Assembly (NCBI RefSeq): GCF_005930355.1
Contig: NZ_VDBO01000001.1
Location: forward strand, 903,339-967,338
Source of the DNA: Paenibacillus sinopodophylli
GTDB taxonomy: Bacteria; Bacillota; Bacilli; Paenibacillales; Paenibacillaceae
Length of the DNA stretch: 64,000 bases
Direction: 5' to 3'
Part shown: one piece after another, positions 17,790 through 27,396 of the stretch
Layout of the letters: every line of letters begins with the position of its first letter
How positions within the stretch are numbered: the first letter of the stretch is position 1
The notes under the pieces: model-generated
Seen by the model: the letters and a program-made list of their open reading frames with translations, nothing else
What the model was told of the DNA's origin: nothing
Database searches by the model: none
Program-made: the position numbers and the translations under genes

Positions 17790-18643
17790 TACGCCTTCGC
17801 CTCATTCTCCTCAAGCTTGATTAATACTCTGCGTTTTCTATATAACATCGTTGCGGCCTCTGCCACATCGTTAAGCATACCGCGGTTGATGAATGCACCG
17901 AACAGCATACCCGCGATTGGAATCATCTGAAACAGTTTCTTCCAGCCGAAATTATCGCGATACATCGTAACGACCTCTCTCCACCCTTGCAACTGCGACA
18001 TCATTTGGCTATTTCTGCTTCCTTTCTCATAAGCAGCAAGTTCCTCAATAATCGCCTTTTTGCCCACAATATCGGATGAAGCGAATTGCATCACTTTCAC
18101 GGCAAATACGCGTTCCTCCTTGCACTTAGGATCGAAGCCGTAACAGATTGCAATTTCTTGAATAATCTTGAGCGATAAGCCCAGCACAGCTGGAATATCT
18201 ACCGCCAGTGTAAAGATGCCGCCTATCCCTGTAGTAGCTCCTTGAAGGGTTGCCATCGTCGAGCGGCTTGAGGCAAGCTGGGCGGCTGTAGTATTCATAA
18301 CTGACAAAGGTAATTGCGTTGCCTGTTCGAACTCATTCTCTGCATCGTCATTCAACTGCTTCATTCCAGCCTGCGAAGCATTACGCTGCAGCTGTTCTAA
18401 TATGGAACGCTCTGAGATGAGATATTTACCTCCATTTTGAATATAGCTGCCCATTTCATTCACTGCTTGTCCAATCTTTTCTTGTATGAATTTAGGCGTT
18501 AATTTATCTAGCAGCATGAAAGGAAGGCGCCCTATCTTCTCCCAGAACCATAAATTCTTCTGCTCCTTCTCCCATGCTTCGATTTCCTGCAAAGTTGCTT
18601 TCAATTGCTCATGTGTTTCATAGACCAGTGCCAATTCGCCCAC
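17789..18643 (-). CDS. EcsC-family protein
   Basis: Up to 284 residues. EcsC-domain features are a hydrophobic stretch GGIFTLAVDIPAVLGLSLKIIQEIA, then FGWKKLFQMIPIAGMLFGAFIN and NDVAEAATMLYRKRR. The family is named after the third gene of the ecs ABC operon of B. subtilis; its role is not defined. No ABC genes are adjacent; instead it is coupled to nos. The GTG at 18643 lies almost on its own GAGGAG site, so the in-frame TTG at 18634 (LALVYE) with about 9-nt spacing is a plausible real start. Membrane association is likely from the hydrophobic segments. Confidence 0.85.
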   Translation of the reverse strand: MGELALVYETHEQLKATLQEIEAWEKEQKNLWFWEKIGRLPFMLLDKLTPKFIQEKIGQAVNEMGSYIQNGGKYLISERSILEQLQRNASQAGMKQLNDDAENEFEQATQLPLSVMNTTAAQLASSRSTMATLQGATTGIGGIFTLAVDIPAVLGLSLKIIQEIAICYGFDPKCKEERVFAVKVMQFASSDIVGKKAIIEELAAYEKGSRNSQMMSQLQGWREVVTMYRDNFGWKKLFQMIPIAGMLFGAFINRGMLNDVAEAATMLYRKRRVLIKLEENEAKA

Positions 18644-18740
18644 TCTCCTCTATCGCCATTTATACGCCGTTAGGTGGTAATCGGATTCGTTGTTCACATT
18701 ATTGATCTATTTGGCATCCTATAAACAATGGCTCTGCACG

Positions 18741-18780
18741 CTGAACAACAATAAGGACCGCCGCAAGCGCTGCGACGGCC
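18741..18780 (-). terminator. Terminator downstream of helD
   Basis: CCGCCGCA (18758-18765) pairs with TGCGACGG (18771-18778), with one mismatch and a 5-nt loop. On the minus strand the stem is followed by TCCTTATTGTTGTT. It lies between the helD stop and the EcsC-family start. Confidence 0.75.
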
Positions 18781-18835
18781 TAATAGATTGCGTTCCCATT
18801 CATCCCTGATACAAATTAACGCTGCACTAGAAGGT

Positions 18836-20911
18836 TTATTCACCAAGTAATGAGGTCAGCTTCCCTCGTGAATATAGCTTGAGCTTATGCAGTGCGCGCG
18901 TGCAGCCTACATAGAGCAGCTTGGCATCAAGCGGTGCATAAGCTTCCTCTCCCGCATCAGCGATCAGCACCGCATCAAACTCTAGCCCTTTCGACAAATA
19001 CACGGGTACTACTGACAGACCGCCACCATAAGCCGGCTGTTTGCTCTGAACTAATGACGCGGGCAGTTCCTTTTCTTGCAAATAATTGTAAATAACCTCG
19101 CACTCTGACGCTGTTCGGCCGATGACGGATATGGTCTCATATTCGCCCTGCGCTTGCCACTCCCTAACGGTTGCCTCTAGAGCGGGAAGCCATGCTTCAT
19201 CCGATATCGACTCCACAATTACCGCATCGCCGCTGCGGAATACGGGTACGGCAGGCTTAACGCCGCCAGTCATGCTGCCCAGAATCTTATTCGCAAATTC
19301 TATAATTTCCGTAGTTGAGCGATAAGAACGGTTGAGCTCATAGTAGCCTATCTGCTCCTCCGTGAACAGCTCTGTAAGCTGGCCCCAGCTTTGTACACCT
19401 GCATAAGCATGTATACCCTGCTGCAAATCGCCCAATACGGTCATCGAAGCCGTACGCTGGCATAGACGAAGCACTTCAAGCTGAAACGGCGAATAGTCTT
19501 GCGCTTCATCGATAACGATATGGTCGAACGCTTGCTTAGACAGGCCGAACAGCTGAAGCTGGATGTATGCAAGCGGAGCTAAATCCTCCGCGGCGGCAAC
19601 CTCGTTTTTCAAGCGCGCTGCAGTAGCTTTTGAAAGCTGTTTCGGAATGTCGTCAACCTGCTGCTTGCCGCTAAACAACGAGGCATATAGCTGCAAAGCC
19701 GTGTATGAAGGTATTTTTTTCGTAAAGCTATTGAATTTGGCAAGCGCCTTTGCTCTTACCTTTTTGTCTGCAATCCCCTTCATCTTGAGCTCTGATTCGA
19801 ACCAACGACGAATGCGGCTAACTAAACGATCGCGCTTTTTCATTAACGTTTCTTCACCGTAGTCCGTATCATACCATTCGCGCATCTGCGCGGGAGACAG
19901 TTCTAATCTGTCAATAGGTATGAATGGAATAACGGGAACGATCCGGTTCTCGAAATCAGCAATTCGCTCATCTACGATTTTTTTAAACGCCAAATTCCCT
20001 TTGAAACGGCCAGAAGCATGCTCAATTTCCTCTGCCGTCCGGCGCTCTTCGAACCAATAGGACATCGCATCCGAAGGATCACTGACGGTTATCGTCTTCT
20101 CCAGCAGCTCAACGGTCCAGTCACTGAACGTCGTCTGCTGAATATCGCCTACACCAAGCTCCGGCAATACACCGGATATATAGTCGAGAAACATGCGGTT
20201 CGGTGCGAATATAATCATCCGCTCTGCGCGCATTTTATCTGCATATTGATAAAGGAGAAATGCCAGCCTGTGCAAGGCAACGGTCGTCTTTCCACTTCCT
20301 GCTACGCCTTGGATAAACAACGCTTTGCTCCGGTCCGCTCTAATAATAAGGTCCTGCTCGCCTTGAATCGTTGATACGATGTCACGCAGCTTATTATCTT
20401 TGTTCTCACCTAGACGGTAGAGAAGGAACTCATCTGTTACTGAGCCCTCATCTTGACCTCGTACGTAGCTGTCAACCAGCCGTACAATTTCGCCTTGGCG
20501 AATCATAAAGTTCCGCTTCAAGTGGACATGTCCTTCAATCTGCCCATCGGGCGATTCATAGGATGCCGGAGCCTCGCCACCTGTAAAGGAGTAGAATACG
20601 CTGGCAGCTGGTGCACGCCAATCGATCACGAGCAGCTCATTGCTATCTTTTTTCGCTACTCCTGCTTTGCCAATATATAAGGGCTTCGCTTCATTTCCTG
20701 GAAGCTCTTCGAAGTCAATGCGGCCGAAATACGGCTCTCGTTTCGATATTTCCAGTCTCAGCCGGCGTTCCTCTTGCTGCAGATCGAGCATTTGCTCGGT
20801 GAAGTCATCCCCTTTGTAGCGCGGGCCAATGGCCTGCAGCTGAGTCAGGATGTCCTCCAGTGATTTCGTTAATCGTTCCTGCTCTTCTTGATAGGCACTT
20901 TGAACGGTCAA
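18836..20911 (-). CDS. helD: HelD-type RNA polymerase recycling ATPase (UvrD-like helicase fold)
   Basis: 691 residues. The N-terminal coiled arm (QEEQERLTKSLEDILTQLQ) is followed by the HelD-typical block LLVIDWRAPAASVFY (near residue 94), Walker A GVAGSGKT (202-209), Walker B region IDEAQDYSPFQ, and the C-terminal helicase motifs VYLSKGLEFDAVL and LYVGCTRAL. HelD binds RNA polymerase and clears stalled complexes using ATP. The start is TTG with GGAGG 8 nt upstream. The gap to the terminator of the upstream DUF1294 gene is only about 33 nt, so its promoter must be compact or lie within the terminator region. Confidence 0.92.
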   Translation of the reverse strand: MTVQSAYQEEQERLTKSLEDILTQLQAIGPRYKGDDFTEQMLDLQQEERRLRLEISKREPYFGRIDFEELPGNEAKPLYIGKAGVAKKDSNELLVIDWRAPAASVFYSFTGGEAPASYESPDGQIEGHVHLKRNFMIRQGEIVRLVDSYVRGQDEGSVTDEFLLYRLGENKDNKLRDIVSTIQGEQDLIIRADRSKALFIQGVAGSGKTTVALHRLAFLLYQYADKMRAERMIIFAPNRMFLDYISGVLPELGVGDIQQTTFSDWTVELLEKTITVSDPSDAMSYWFEERRTAEEIEHASGRFKGNLAFKKIVDERIADFENRIVPVIPFIPIDRLELSPAQMREWYDTDYGEETLMKKRDRLVSRIRRWFESELKMKGIADKKVRAKALAKFNSFTKKIPSYTALQLYASLFSGKQQVDDIPKQLSKATAARLKNEVAAAEDLAPLAYIQLQLFGLSKQAFDHIVIDEAQDYSPFQLEVLRLCQRTASMTVLGDLQQGIHAYAGVQSWGQLTELFTEEQIGYYELNRSYRSTTEIIEFANKILGSMTGGVKPAVPVFRSGDAVIVESISDEAWLPALEATVREWQAQGEYETISVIGRTASECEVIYNYLQEKELPASLVQSKQPAYGGGLSVVPVYLSKGLEFDAVLIADAGEEAYAPLDAKLLYVGCTRALHKLKLYSRGKLTSLLGE

Positions 20912-20944
20912 GTCAGTTACCTCCTAAGTTTTGGTGTTCAATAT

Positions 20945-20983
20945 AAAAAGAGAAGCCCCAATATACCATAGGTCAGCTTCTTT
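20945..20983 (-). terminator. Terminator downstream of DUF1294 gene
   Basis: AGAAGC (20951-20956) pairs with GCTTCT (20976-20981), extended by flanking A/T pairs; on the minus strand a run of T follows (CTCTTTTTATA). It lies just before the helD start region. Confidence 0.65.
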
Positions 20984-20989
20984 ACGCAA

Positions 20990-21280
20990 TCAGGTATTCA
21001 ATCCAATTCCATTCAGCCATACAATACCAAGAATGAGCAATATATTTAGTCCGAATAAAAAGGGAATGCCTACGGTGAACGAACGATGTTTAGTCTTATG
21101 GCGCCATGTCTTCATGGCAAGCCATGTGCCTCCTGCTCCGCCCACAGCGCTCAGTAGAAACAGTCTTTTTTCAGGCACCCGCCTTCGTTGTTTTCGTGCA
21201 CTTTTTTTATCCAACCCCATTAATAAAAAGGTATAACAGTTAATGACCAATAAATAGACAGCTAAAAGGTAATAAATCAT
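20990..21280 (-). CDS. DUF1294 small membrane protein
   Basis: 96 residues from MIYYLLAVYL, with GGAAG-type sequence ahead; the longer frame to 21322 adds a charged N-terminal tail without support. Three hydrophobic segments are visible with the family block FLLMGLDKKSARKQRRRVPE and LLSAVGGAGGTWLAMKTWRHKTKH. In other bacteria DUF1294 is often fused to a cold-shock domain; here it stands alone. No function is known. It is probably transcribed with hrpB (57 nt upstream) and ended by the adjacent hairpin. Confidence 0.88.
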   Translation of the reverse strand: MIYYLLAVYLLVINCYTFLLMGLDKKSARKQRRRVPEKRLFLLSAVGGAGGTWLAMKTWRHKTKHRSFTVGIPFLFGLNILLILGIVWLNGIGLNT

Positions 21281-21337
21281 ATTCGCAGATCGCTTCCTTT
21301 CATATGAACAAGCAGCAGGCAACGAGAGCCGAGCGCA

Positions 21338-23866
21338 TCAACGCGGTCTCGGCTTCGTCCGATTAGTCGGTGCTGCCGCATAGGGATCGTCAGGCCAATA
21401 ATGCTTAGGATAGCGGCCTTTCAAGTCCTTCTTCACTTCAAAATAAGCATTTTCCCAAAAGCTTTTCAAATCTCGAGTGACTTGCACAGGCCGCTGAGAA
21501 GGCGAGAGTAAATGCAGCGTTACGGCAAGTCTGCCTCTTGCCAGTCTCGGCGTTTCCTTCAAGCCGAACAGCTCTTGTAGACGTACCGCAAGTACCGGCT
21601 GTTCGGGATCACTATAATCAACGGGTATGCGAGAACCGCTTGGTACTACAATATGTGTCGGAATCTGTTCATCCAGCTCCTGCTTCTGCTGCCATGTCAG
21701 CTTGCTCTCAAGCAGTTGCAGCATCGGCAGCCGTTGCATATCCGATCGGCTTTTCATACCGAGTATATGAGGTCTCAGCCACTCGCCAGCTGTCTCCAGA
21801 AGTGCTTCATCGTTGCCATCAGGCCAGTCGGTACCCGCACGCGACATAAGCAGCATTCTAGCTTTTAGCTGCTGCGCTTGCTTGCTCATGGGCAGCATCG
21901 CAAATCCAGCCTGCCTGATGGCGGCAAGCAAGACGTCTGCTACCTTCTCATCGTCCGGCTTCTGTGTGATCGTTTCTTTCAGAATAAGAACGCCTATCCG
22001 AACTCGCTTGCGGGCCCTAACGGCCTGTGCCCCCGCATCCCATTCTATAATTTCTTCATGTATGAACTGATCATGCAAATATTTCTCCAAATCAGCTTGC
22101 TGCAGTTCTGCTGCAAGTCGGATACGGCTCTCTGTTCCAGCATCATCCATTTCACAAGCAGCAAGATAGGAAAAAAGGGAAAGAGGCTGCTGCTCTGGCA
22201 GCACGGCACCCCTCCCGTTCGCCAATAAATAACGTCCATCGCTTCGCCGCTGCGCAAGACGATCCGGATAAGCAAACGCAAGAAGAATACCAATCGGTAT
22301 GCCAGCAATAGTGCTTAGCTTCAAATGATCTTTAACGTCCGAAACAACAAGCTTTTCCCATTGAGCTGCTTGCAAGGCGATTCGGCGCGCAGCTCCGCTC
22401 GCAGGATTCTCCCCTCTGCCTTCATTGTGCGTGATTCGGCCAGATCCCGAATAGGCATGCAGCAGCTCCAGTCTCAGCTGAATATCGACATTGCGTTCTT
22501 GTGTAAGCAAGTCGCGTTCATTGAGTAAAGCTGCAGCTTCGCAAGCTAATCGTACGGCACCGAACTCGGATGCTTTCAGAATCATCGCACCTAGTCGCGG
22601 ATGCAGGCCGAATTTCGCCATCTGAAGGCCGCTTGCAGTCGGCTTGCCTGCAGCATCAACTGCACCAAGCTGCTTCAGAAGCGAAACAGCTTGCTCGTAG
22701 GAAGCAGCAGGCGGCGGCGTAACCCAATCTAGCTCTGCTGCATCCTGAACCCCCCAAATGGAAAGCTCAAGTGCAAGGGATGAAAGGTCAGCTTCGAGCA
22801 GCTCTGGCGTGTTATGATCAAGCAAATAAGGATGCTCCTGCTCTGTCCATAACCGATAGCAGGTTCCTGCCGCCAAACGCCCCGCTCTTCCCCGCCGCTG
22901 ATCCGCAGAGGCGGCTGAGACGGGAACAGTCTCTAGACGGCTCATTCCTGTGCGCGGTGAGAAACGCGGTATACGCATTAAACCGCTGTCAACTACGATC
23001 GTAATGCCTTCCACCGTCAAGCTTGATTCCGCAATGGAAGTGGCAAGCACGACTTTTCGCTCCCCAGGTTTGCAGCGAGCAATAGCCGCATCCTGCTGCT
23101 CAAGCGGAAGGCTGCCATGCAGCTCTTCCATTCGAATGCCAGCAGGAAAACCTAGTTCCAATAGCTTTCGAGCTGTACGTCTGATTTCGGCTACGCCGGG
23201 CAAGAAAGCAAGCAAGTCCCCTTCCTGAGAACGCAAAGCTTCCAGTATGACCGCTGCCATTCGCGGCTCAATGGGTCCAGCCTGCTTCTGAGAAGCATAA
23301 TTTGTTGCCACTGGAAATACTCGCCCTTCACTTCGAATAATCGGTGCTTCTCCAAGAAGCTCAGCAATGGGAGCTGCATCCAGCGTTGCCGACATTACCA
23401 TTATTCGCAAATCCTCACGGAGAAGCGCTTGCGACTGCAAGCAAAGCGCTAGCCCTAGATCACCATTCAAATGTCTCTCATGAAATTCATCAAACAACAC
23501 AGCACCAATCTGCTCCAATGCCGGGTCTTCCTGCAGCATTCGCGTTAATACGCCTTCCGTCACCACTTCGATGCGTGTATGACGGCTTATACGTGTATCC
23601 ATCCTCACGCGGTAGCCTACCGTTTGGCCAACCTCCTCACCAAGTGTTCCCGCCATGAAGGCGGCAGCAGAGCGTGCTGCTAATCTTCTCGGCTCCAACA
23701 TGACTATTTTTCTGCCTGACAGCCATGGCTCATTCAGAATAGCTAGCGGTACTCGCGTTGTCTTGCCTGCACCGGGCTCCGCCACCAGTACAGCATTCGT
23801 TCCACTGCTCAGAGCAGCCAGCAGCTGCGGCAATACCGAATCAATCGGCAAATGCAATTGACCCAT
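21338..23866 (-). CDS. hrpB: HrpB-type ATP-dependent RNA helicase (DEAH family)
   Basis: About 842 residues. N-terminal DExH core: Walker A VAEPGAGKTTRVPLAIL (near residue 37), VMLEPRRLAARSAA, DEFHERHLNGDL, and SAT in VMSATLDAAP. The second RecA domain has FLPGVAEIRRT, ATSIAESSLT and the motif VI QRRGRAGRLAAG. The C-terminal HA2-like and HrpB-specific domain (SPSQRPVQVTRDLKSFWEN) confirms the subfamily. Its cellular role is not well defined. The ATG at 23872 is only 2 nt from GAGGAG, so the third codon (ATG at 23866) is preferred. It follows the glycosidase-like gene by 24 nt. Confidence 0.92.
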   Translation of the reverse strand: MGQLHLPIDSVLPQLLAALSSGTNAVLVAEPGAGKTTRVPLAILNEPWLSGRKIVMLEPRRLAARSAAAFMAGTLGEEVGQTVGYRVRMDTRISRHTRIEVVTEGVLTRMLQEDPALEQIGAVLFDEFHERHLNGDLGLALCLQSQALLREDLRIMVMSATLDAAPIAELLGEAPIIRSEGRVFPVATNYASQKQAGPIEPRMAAVILEALRSQEGDLLAFLPGVAEIRRTARKLLELGFPAGIRMEELHGSLPLEQQDAAIARCKPGERKVVLATSIAESSLTVEGITIVVDSGLMRIPRFSPRTGMSRLETVPVSAASADQRRGRAGRLAAGTCYRLWTEQEHPYLLDHNTPELLEADLSSLALELSIWGVQDAAELDWVTPPPAASYEQAVSLLKQLGAVDAAGKPTASGLQMAKFGLHPRLGAMILKASEFGAVRLACEAAALLNERDLLTQERNVDIQLRLELLHAYSGSGRITHNEGRGENPASGAARRIALQAAQWEKLVVSDVKDHLKLSTIAGIPIGILLAFAYPDRLAQRRSDGRYLLANGRGAVLPEQQPLSLFSYLAACEMDDAGTESRIRLAAELQQADLEKYLHDQFIHEEIIEWDAGAQAVRARKRVRIGVLILKETITQKPDDEKVADVLLAAIRQAGFAMLPMSKQAQQLKARMLLMSRAGTDWPDGNDEALLETAGEWLRPHILGMKSRSDMQRLPMLQLLESKLTWQQKQELDEQIPTHIVVPSGSRIPVDYSDPEQPVLAVRLQELFGLKETPRLARGRLAVTLHLLSPSQRPVQVTRDLKSFWENAYFEVKKDLKGRYPKHYWPDDPYAAAPTNRTKPRPR

Positions 23867-23890
23867 ATTCATAACTCCTCATCCTTACCC

Positions 23891-24715
23891 TTATTTCACG
23901 ATGCGCAGCATCTGCACAACAGGACGATTGTCGCCAGGTATCGCGGCATCGCTGCTTAGCAGCTGTGACGAACCGTCGCCGTCAAGAAAGATCCCGTCAA
24001 CAAGCTTTCCATCTCCAACTGTCTGAATGGTCGCTTCTCTGAATAAAGCCAATGATCCTTTCGTTTCGCTTACAATTAAATAAAGAGATCCGCTGCTATC
24101 GTAGACCGCTGCTGAACGCAGCCTGTCATCAGCTGGAAACGGTGCATGCTCATTCTCCGTTTGCTTCACCCATCCCGCATCATCACCTAGACTCATGCTG
24201 ATGCCCCCCTGCGCCCAGAACCGCGTATGGTCCTTCACTTTCAGCTCAGAAGCTTTGCTTGCAATTTGTACGCTAAGTTGATCCGAAGCGCCGTCCCATA
24301 CGAGCGTACCGCGGGCATACTTCACGTTTTCACTACCCGTTCCGAAGCTGCCAATATCTTTGTTAACGGGAATACTGTTGACTACGCCAATGCTGAGCAG
24401 TTGATCGCCGTAGAAAAAACCACCGTTAATACCAACCTTCCCAGTCAGCGTAACGTTATTATTTATCGTTTCTAAGGTCACAAAGGCAGGCTTCGTCTGC
24501 AGCACATGCAGCTTCATTCCGTTCGGAGAAGTTTTCGTGTGATAGGCATAGTGCAGCACCTGATCCGACTTCAACAAATTAGCATCGTTTCGGTGTCCAA
24601 GCGCGATGATCATGAGATATAGCATAATGACCAAGGCAAGCAGAATTCCTGTTAAAATACCGGCAATCGCCAGCTTCTTCCTCGTGCTCATCTGAGCAGA
24701 CTCTTTCATCTCCAT
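23891..24715 (-). CDS. Phosphodiester glycosidase-family (NAGPA-like) exported protein
   Basis: 274 residues. A basic N terminus (MSTRKK) precedes one long hydrophobic helix (IAGILTGILLALVIMLYLMI), indicating a membrane-anchored extracellular domain. Features of the DUF2233/NAGPA fold are GINGGFFYGD (near residue 95), ARGTLVWDG, AVYDSSGSLYLI and the C-terminal DGIFLDGDGSSQLL, in which the Asp and Gly-Gly-Ser-like loop are conserved. Relatives cleave phosphodiester-linked sugars; the substrate here may be a wall polymer, which is inference. AAGGAGA lies about 10 nt before the start. It is placed between corA and hrpB with short gaps. Confidence 0.8.
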   Translation of the reverse strand: MEMKESAQMSTRKKLAIAGILTGILLALVIMLYLMIIALGHRNDANLLKSDQVLHYAYHTKTSPNGMKLHVLQTKPAFVTLETINNNVTLTGKVGINGGFFYGDQLLSIGVVNSIPVNKDIGSFGTGSENVKYARGTLVWDGASDQLSVQIASKASELKVKDHTRFWAQGGISMSLGDDAGWVKQTENEHAPFPADDRLRSAAVYDSSGSLYLIVSETKGSLALFREATIQTVGDGKLVDGIFLDGDGSSQLLSSDAAIPGDNRPVVQMLRIVK

Positions 24716-24740
24716 AGCTATCCAATCTCCTTAAGCAAAA

Positions 24741-25691
24741 TCATTTAAACCAGCCTTTACTGCGAAACCAAGCGTACATCCCCAGCCCAATGACAAGCAT
24801 AACGGTAATGACGGCAAAGTATCCGCCGCTCCATTCAAGCTCAGGCATGTTCTTGAAATTCATTCCATATATACCGGCCAGAAACGTCAACGGCATGAAG
24901 ATCGTCGTAATAACCGTCAACGTCTTCATGATGGCGTTCATTCGATTAGAGTTGTACGAGATATAGTTATCGCGCAGATCTGCTGTCATTTCACGACTTG
25001 AGTCCATCATCTCGGACAGCTTAAGCAGGTGGTCATAGATGTCATGATAAAATGCTAAATAGGGTTCCATTCCCTCGATGCGGTCGGAATTCGTTAGTCT
25101 GTATAACAAATCCCGCATCGGTAAGATCGTTTTGCGCAGCCGAAGCAGCCTGGATCGAATGTTGAATATGTCCGACATCAATGTCTGACTTTGCCCATCA
25201 TCCGTTCCAATTTCCATATCCAGCAGTTGGTCCTCCAGTTCATGAACCGCTGGAAAATATTGATCTACCAGCTTGTCCATGACCAAATAGGCAGCATAGA
25301 GCTGTCCTTTCTCACCAATCTTCTTGCTCGCTAATAACTTCGTCCGTGCTTCCTCAATTTCAGGTGAATGCTCATAATGGAACGTGACGATGAAATTCGG
25401 GCCGAGAAACATGTTGATTTCATTCACTGTTAATGTCTTGCGCTCCACCTCATGCAGCACAAAAAAATGTACATCCTCATAATGATCGATCTTAGGGCGC
25501 TGCAGCAAATGGTAACAGTCCTCGATGGCAAGCGGGTGGAAATGAAAGTATGTATCAAGCAGTCGACATTCTTCTTCCAATGGCTTGTGGAAATCAACCC
25601 AGTACCATTCGAGTTCGGTTGACTTCAGATCATCAATAGTCAGATCTGTTAACCATTCTTTTTGTTTGGTATAGCCTACAATGCGTATCAA
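24741..25691 (-). CDS. corA: CorA-type magnesium/cobalt transporter
   Basis: 316 residues, the normal CorA size. The N-terminal cytoplasmic alpha/beta domain (IDDLKSTELEWYWVDFHKPLEE, quoted in part: WYWVDFHKP) and a long helix precede two C-terminal membrane helices. The pore signature YGMNF sits at the end of TM1 (near residue 274), followed by the acidic loop NMPELEW and a basic tail (RSKGWFK). It forms a pentameric channel for Mg2+ and sometimes Co2+. The start is TTG with GGAGG 8 nt ahead. No M-box magnesium riboswitch was seen upstream. Confidence 0.93.
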   Translation of the reverse strand: MIRIVGYTKQKEWLTDLTIDDLKSTELEWYWVDFHKPLEEECRLLDTYFHFHPLAIEDCYHLLQRPKIDHYEDVHFFVLHEVERKTLTVNEINMFLGPNFIVTFHYEHSPEIEEARTKLLASKKIGEKGQLYAAYLVMDKLVDQYFPAVHELEDQLLDMEIGTDDGQSQTLMSDIFNIRSRLLRLRKTILPMRDLLYRLTNSDRIEGMEPYLAFYHDIYDHLLKLSEMMDSSREMTADLRDNYISYNSNRMNAIMKTLTVITTIFMPLTFLAGIYGMNFKNMPELEWSGGYFAVITVMLVIGLGMYAWFRSKGWFK

Positions 25692-25833
25692 AGAATAAAT
25701 CCTCCATTCTACGTTTCACTCCCTATTTTACATGAATGACCCGTTATGTAACTACTATATGGATGCAATTCCTCTTTCCCGTCTGGAGTCCACCGTATGA
25801 ACAATTATTTAATGACATTAACAATTAATCAAA

Positions 25834-26934
25834 CTAATGACTTGATTCGCTATAATCGGACAAACATTTACTTAATGCTGTTAACAATATTTCATTCTGC
25901 TGTCGAAGCTTGACCGCAACACGAATGTAGGAATGATCGAGCCCTGGGAATCGAGACGCATCGCGAATAAGCACTCCTTGCTTGCCCATCTGCAGCTGCA
26001 TCATGCTTGCACTTAATCGACAATCTCTCGGCAGCTTGACTAACAAAAAGTTGGCAGCACTAGGATTCACCTCGAATCCTAGTGCTCGCAGCCCCGAGGC
26101 AAGCCAAGGCCGTTCCTCTTGCAGCCATACGTGGGTTTGTTCAGCATAGTTGGATTCATCAATGACAGATTCTCCAATCTGTTGGGCTAGTGAATTCACA
26201 CTCCATGAGATTTGCAGGCGCTTTAAACCGCTTAACGTTCTTGGCATTCCAACAATGTAACCCAATCGAATACCTGGCACGGAATAGAACTTGGTCATGG
26301 ATCGAATAACAAAAAGTCTTTCATGTTTCGTTGCCTCTTGAATAAGGCTAAAAGCAGATTCATTAGGAACGAAATCCATAAAGGATTCGTCTAAAACGAC
26401 ATATGCTCCACGACTGAGCAGCGTACGGATCAATTCAGGATCAACGAGCTGCCCTGTCGGATTATTCGGCGAACCAAGTATAAATAAGGAGCCGGTGGCT
26501 GCTGCTTCACAAAGATGTTCGGAATCAGTGCTCAATTCGAATTGATTGTGTTGTGAAAGCTTGATCTCATACACGGCTCCGCCAATTTTTCGAATAGAAT
26601 CCCCGTATTCATCGAATGAGGGGATTACAAGCGTTGTTAATTTGGGTTGTAGTGCGCGAACAATTAAATCAATAAGCTCAGCAGTCCCATTCCCTACTAC
26701 AATCGACTGCTCATTGATATTATACTTATTGCCCAGCTTGCGTCTTAGCCCTCTAACAGCAGGGTCCGGATAATATCCAATCGTATCGATGTAGCGATTC
26801 AATACTTCCTTAACACTTGGGGGCGGTCCAAGCGGATTCATATTTGAGCTGAAATCAACAAACTGATGCGCGGGCCTATCAAAAACTTCCTCAGCGGTCC
26901 TTAAATCTCCCCCGTGACCGTATCTTTCCAACAT
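25834..26934 (-). CDS. CobD-like threonine-phosphate decarboxylase (class I/II PLP aminotransferase fold)
   Basis: 366 residues. The N-terminal YGHGGDLRTA and DFSSNMNPLGPP are typical of CobD, the L-threonine-O-3-phosphate decarboxylase that supplies the aminopropanol linker of cobalamin. PLP-fold motifs include SPNNPTGQLV, VVLDESFMDFV and the lysine motif SMTKFYSVPGIRLGY, with RVAVKLRQQNEILL at the C terminus. Histidinol-phosphate aminotransferase is the close alternative. No other cobalamin gene and no cobalamin riboswitch was found nearby, so the assignment rests on sequence alone. Confidence 0.75.
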   Translation of the reverse strand: MLERYGHGGDLRTAEEVFDRPAHQFVDFSSNMNPLGPPPSVKEVLNRYIDTIGYYPDPAVRGLRRKLGNKYNINEQSIVVGNGTAELIDLIVRALQPKLTTLVIPSFDEYGDSIRKIGGAVYEIKLSQHNQFELSTDSEHLCEAAATGSLFILGSPNNPTGQLVDPELIRTLLSRGAYVVLDESFMDFVPNESAFSLIQEATKHERLFVIRSMTKFYSVPGIRLGYIVGMPRTLSGLKRLQISWSVNSLAQQIGESVIDESNYAEQTHVWLQEERPWLASGLRALGFEVNPSAANFLLVKLPRDCRLSASMMQLQMGKQGVLIRDASRFPGLDHSYIRVAVKLRQQNEILLTALSKCLSDYSESSH

Positions 26935-27396
26935 CTTACCTGTCAGCTCCTTTGTTCTTGCATATTCGGTCTAAGCGTCCGTTTCCTATGCCCACCTTAT
27001 CAGCTAACCTTGCAAAGATCGTAAACATTACGCCTCCTGAACATGCCGAAATAGCTATTCAGTAGCAGAACTTATCCACTTAACAGCGATTTGCCAAACA
27101 AACGAATCGTTTAGTCTTTACGAAGTCAGAAACAGCAAGAAGGAGCATGGCTGCTCCTCCGTCACTGCATACATTTGGTTGTTTTTATTGTATTCGTCAT
27201 TTGTTTCGTGATTAGCCGCATATGACAGTCGAATATAAACCGTAACAGATCTTTTATTCCTAATATGACCTAAAATATCAAATTTGGCAATATAGGCTTC
27301 GCTTGTTCCCCCTGTTCTGCTTCCGTTCGTCGCCGCATAGGTAAATGAAAGAAGAAACATTCATAACTGGAAGTATACAGGAGGTTCATTACGATT
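26935..27396. other. 462-nt gene-free region, one doubtful small ORF
   Basis: Only an 80-codon minus-strand frame (27118-27360) is present. It has no ribosome site, and its last codons run through a hairpin, GGAGCA/TGCTCC, with a T-rich tail on the minus strand. I treat it as noncoding or a decayed gene. AGGAGG at about 27380 serves the plus-strand FixH/YtkA-like gene. Confidence 0.5.

Noticed and set aside
26935-27117. Cobalamin riboswitch upstream of the cobD-like gene
   Set aside because: No B12-box-like conserved sequence or extended structure was found in the leader.
27118-27360. 80-codon minus-strand ORF in the 462-nt gap
   Set aside because: No ribosome binding site, no recognisable domain, and its end is a terminator-like hairpin.
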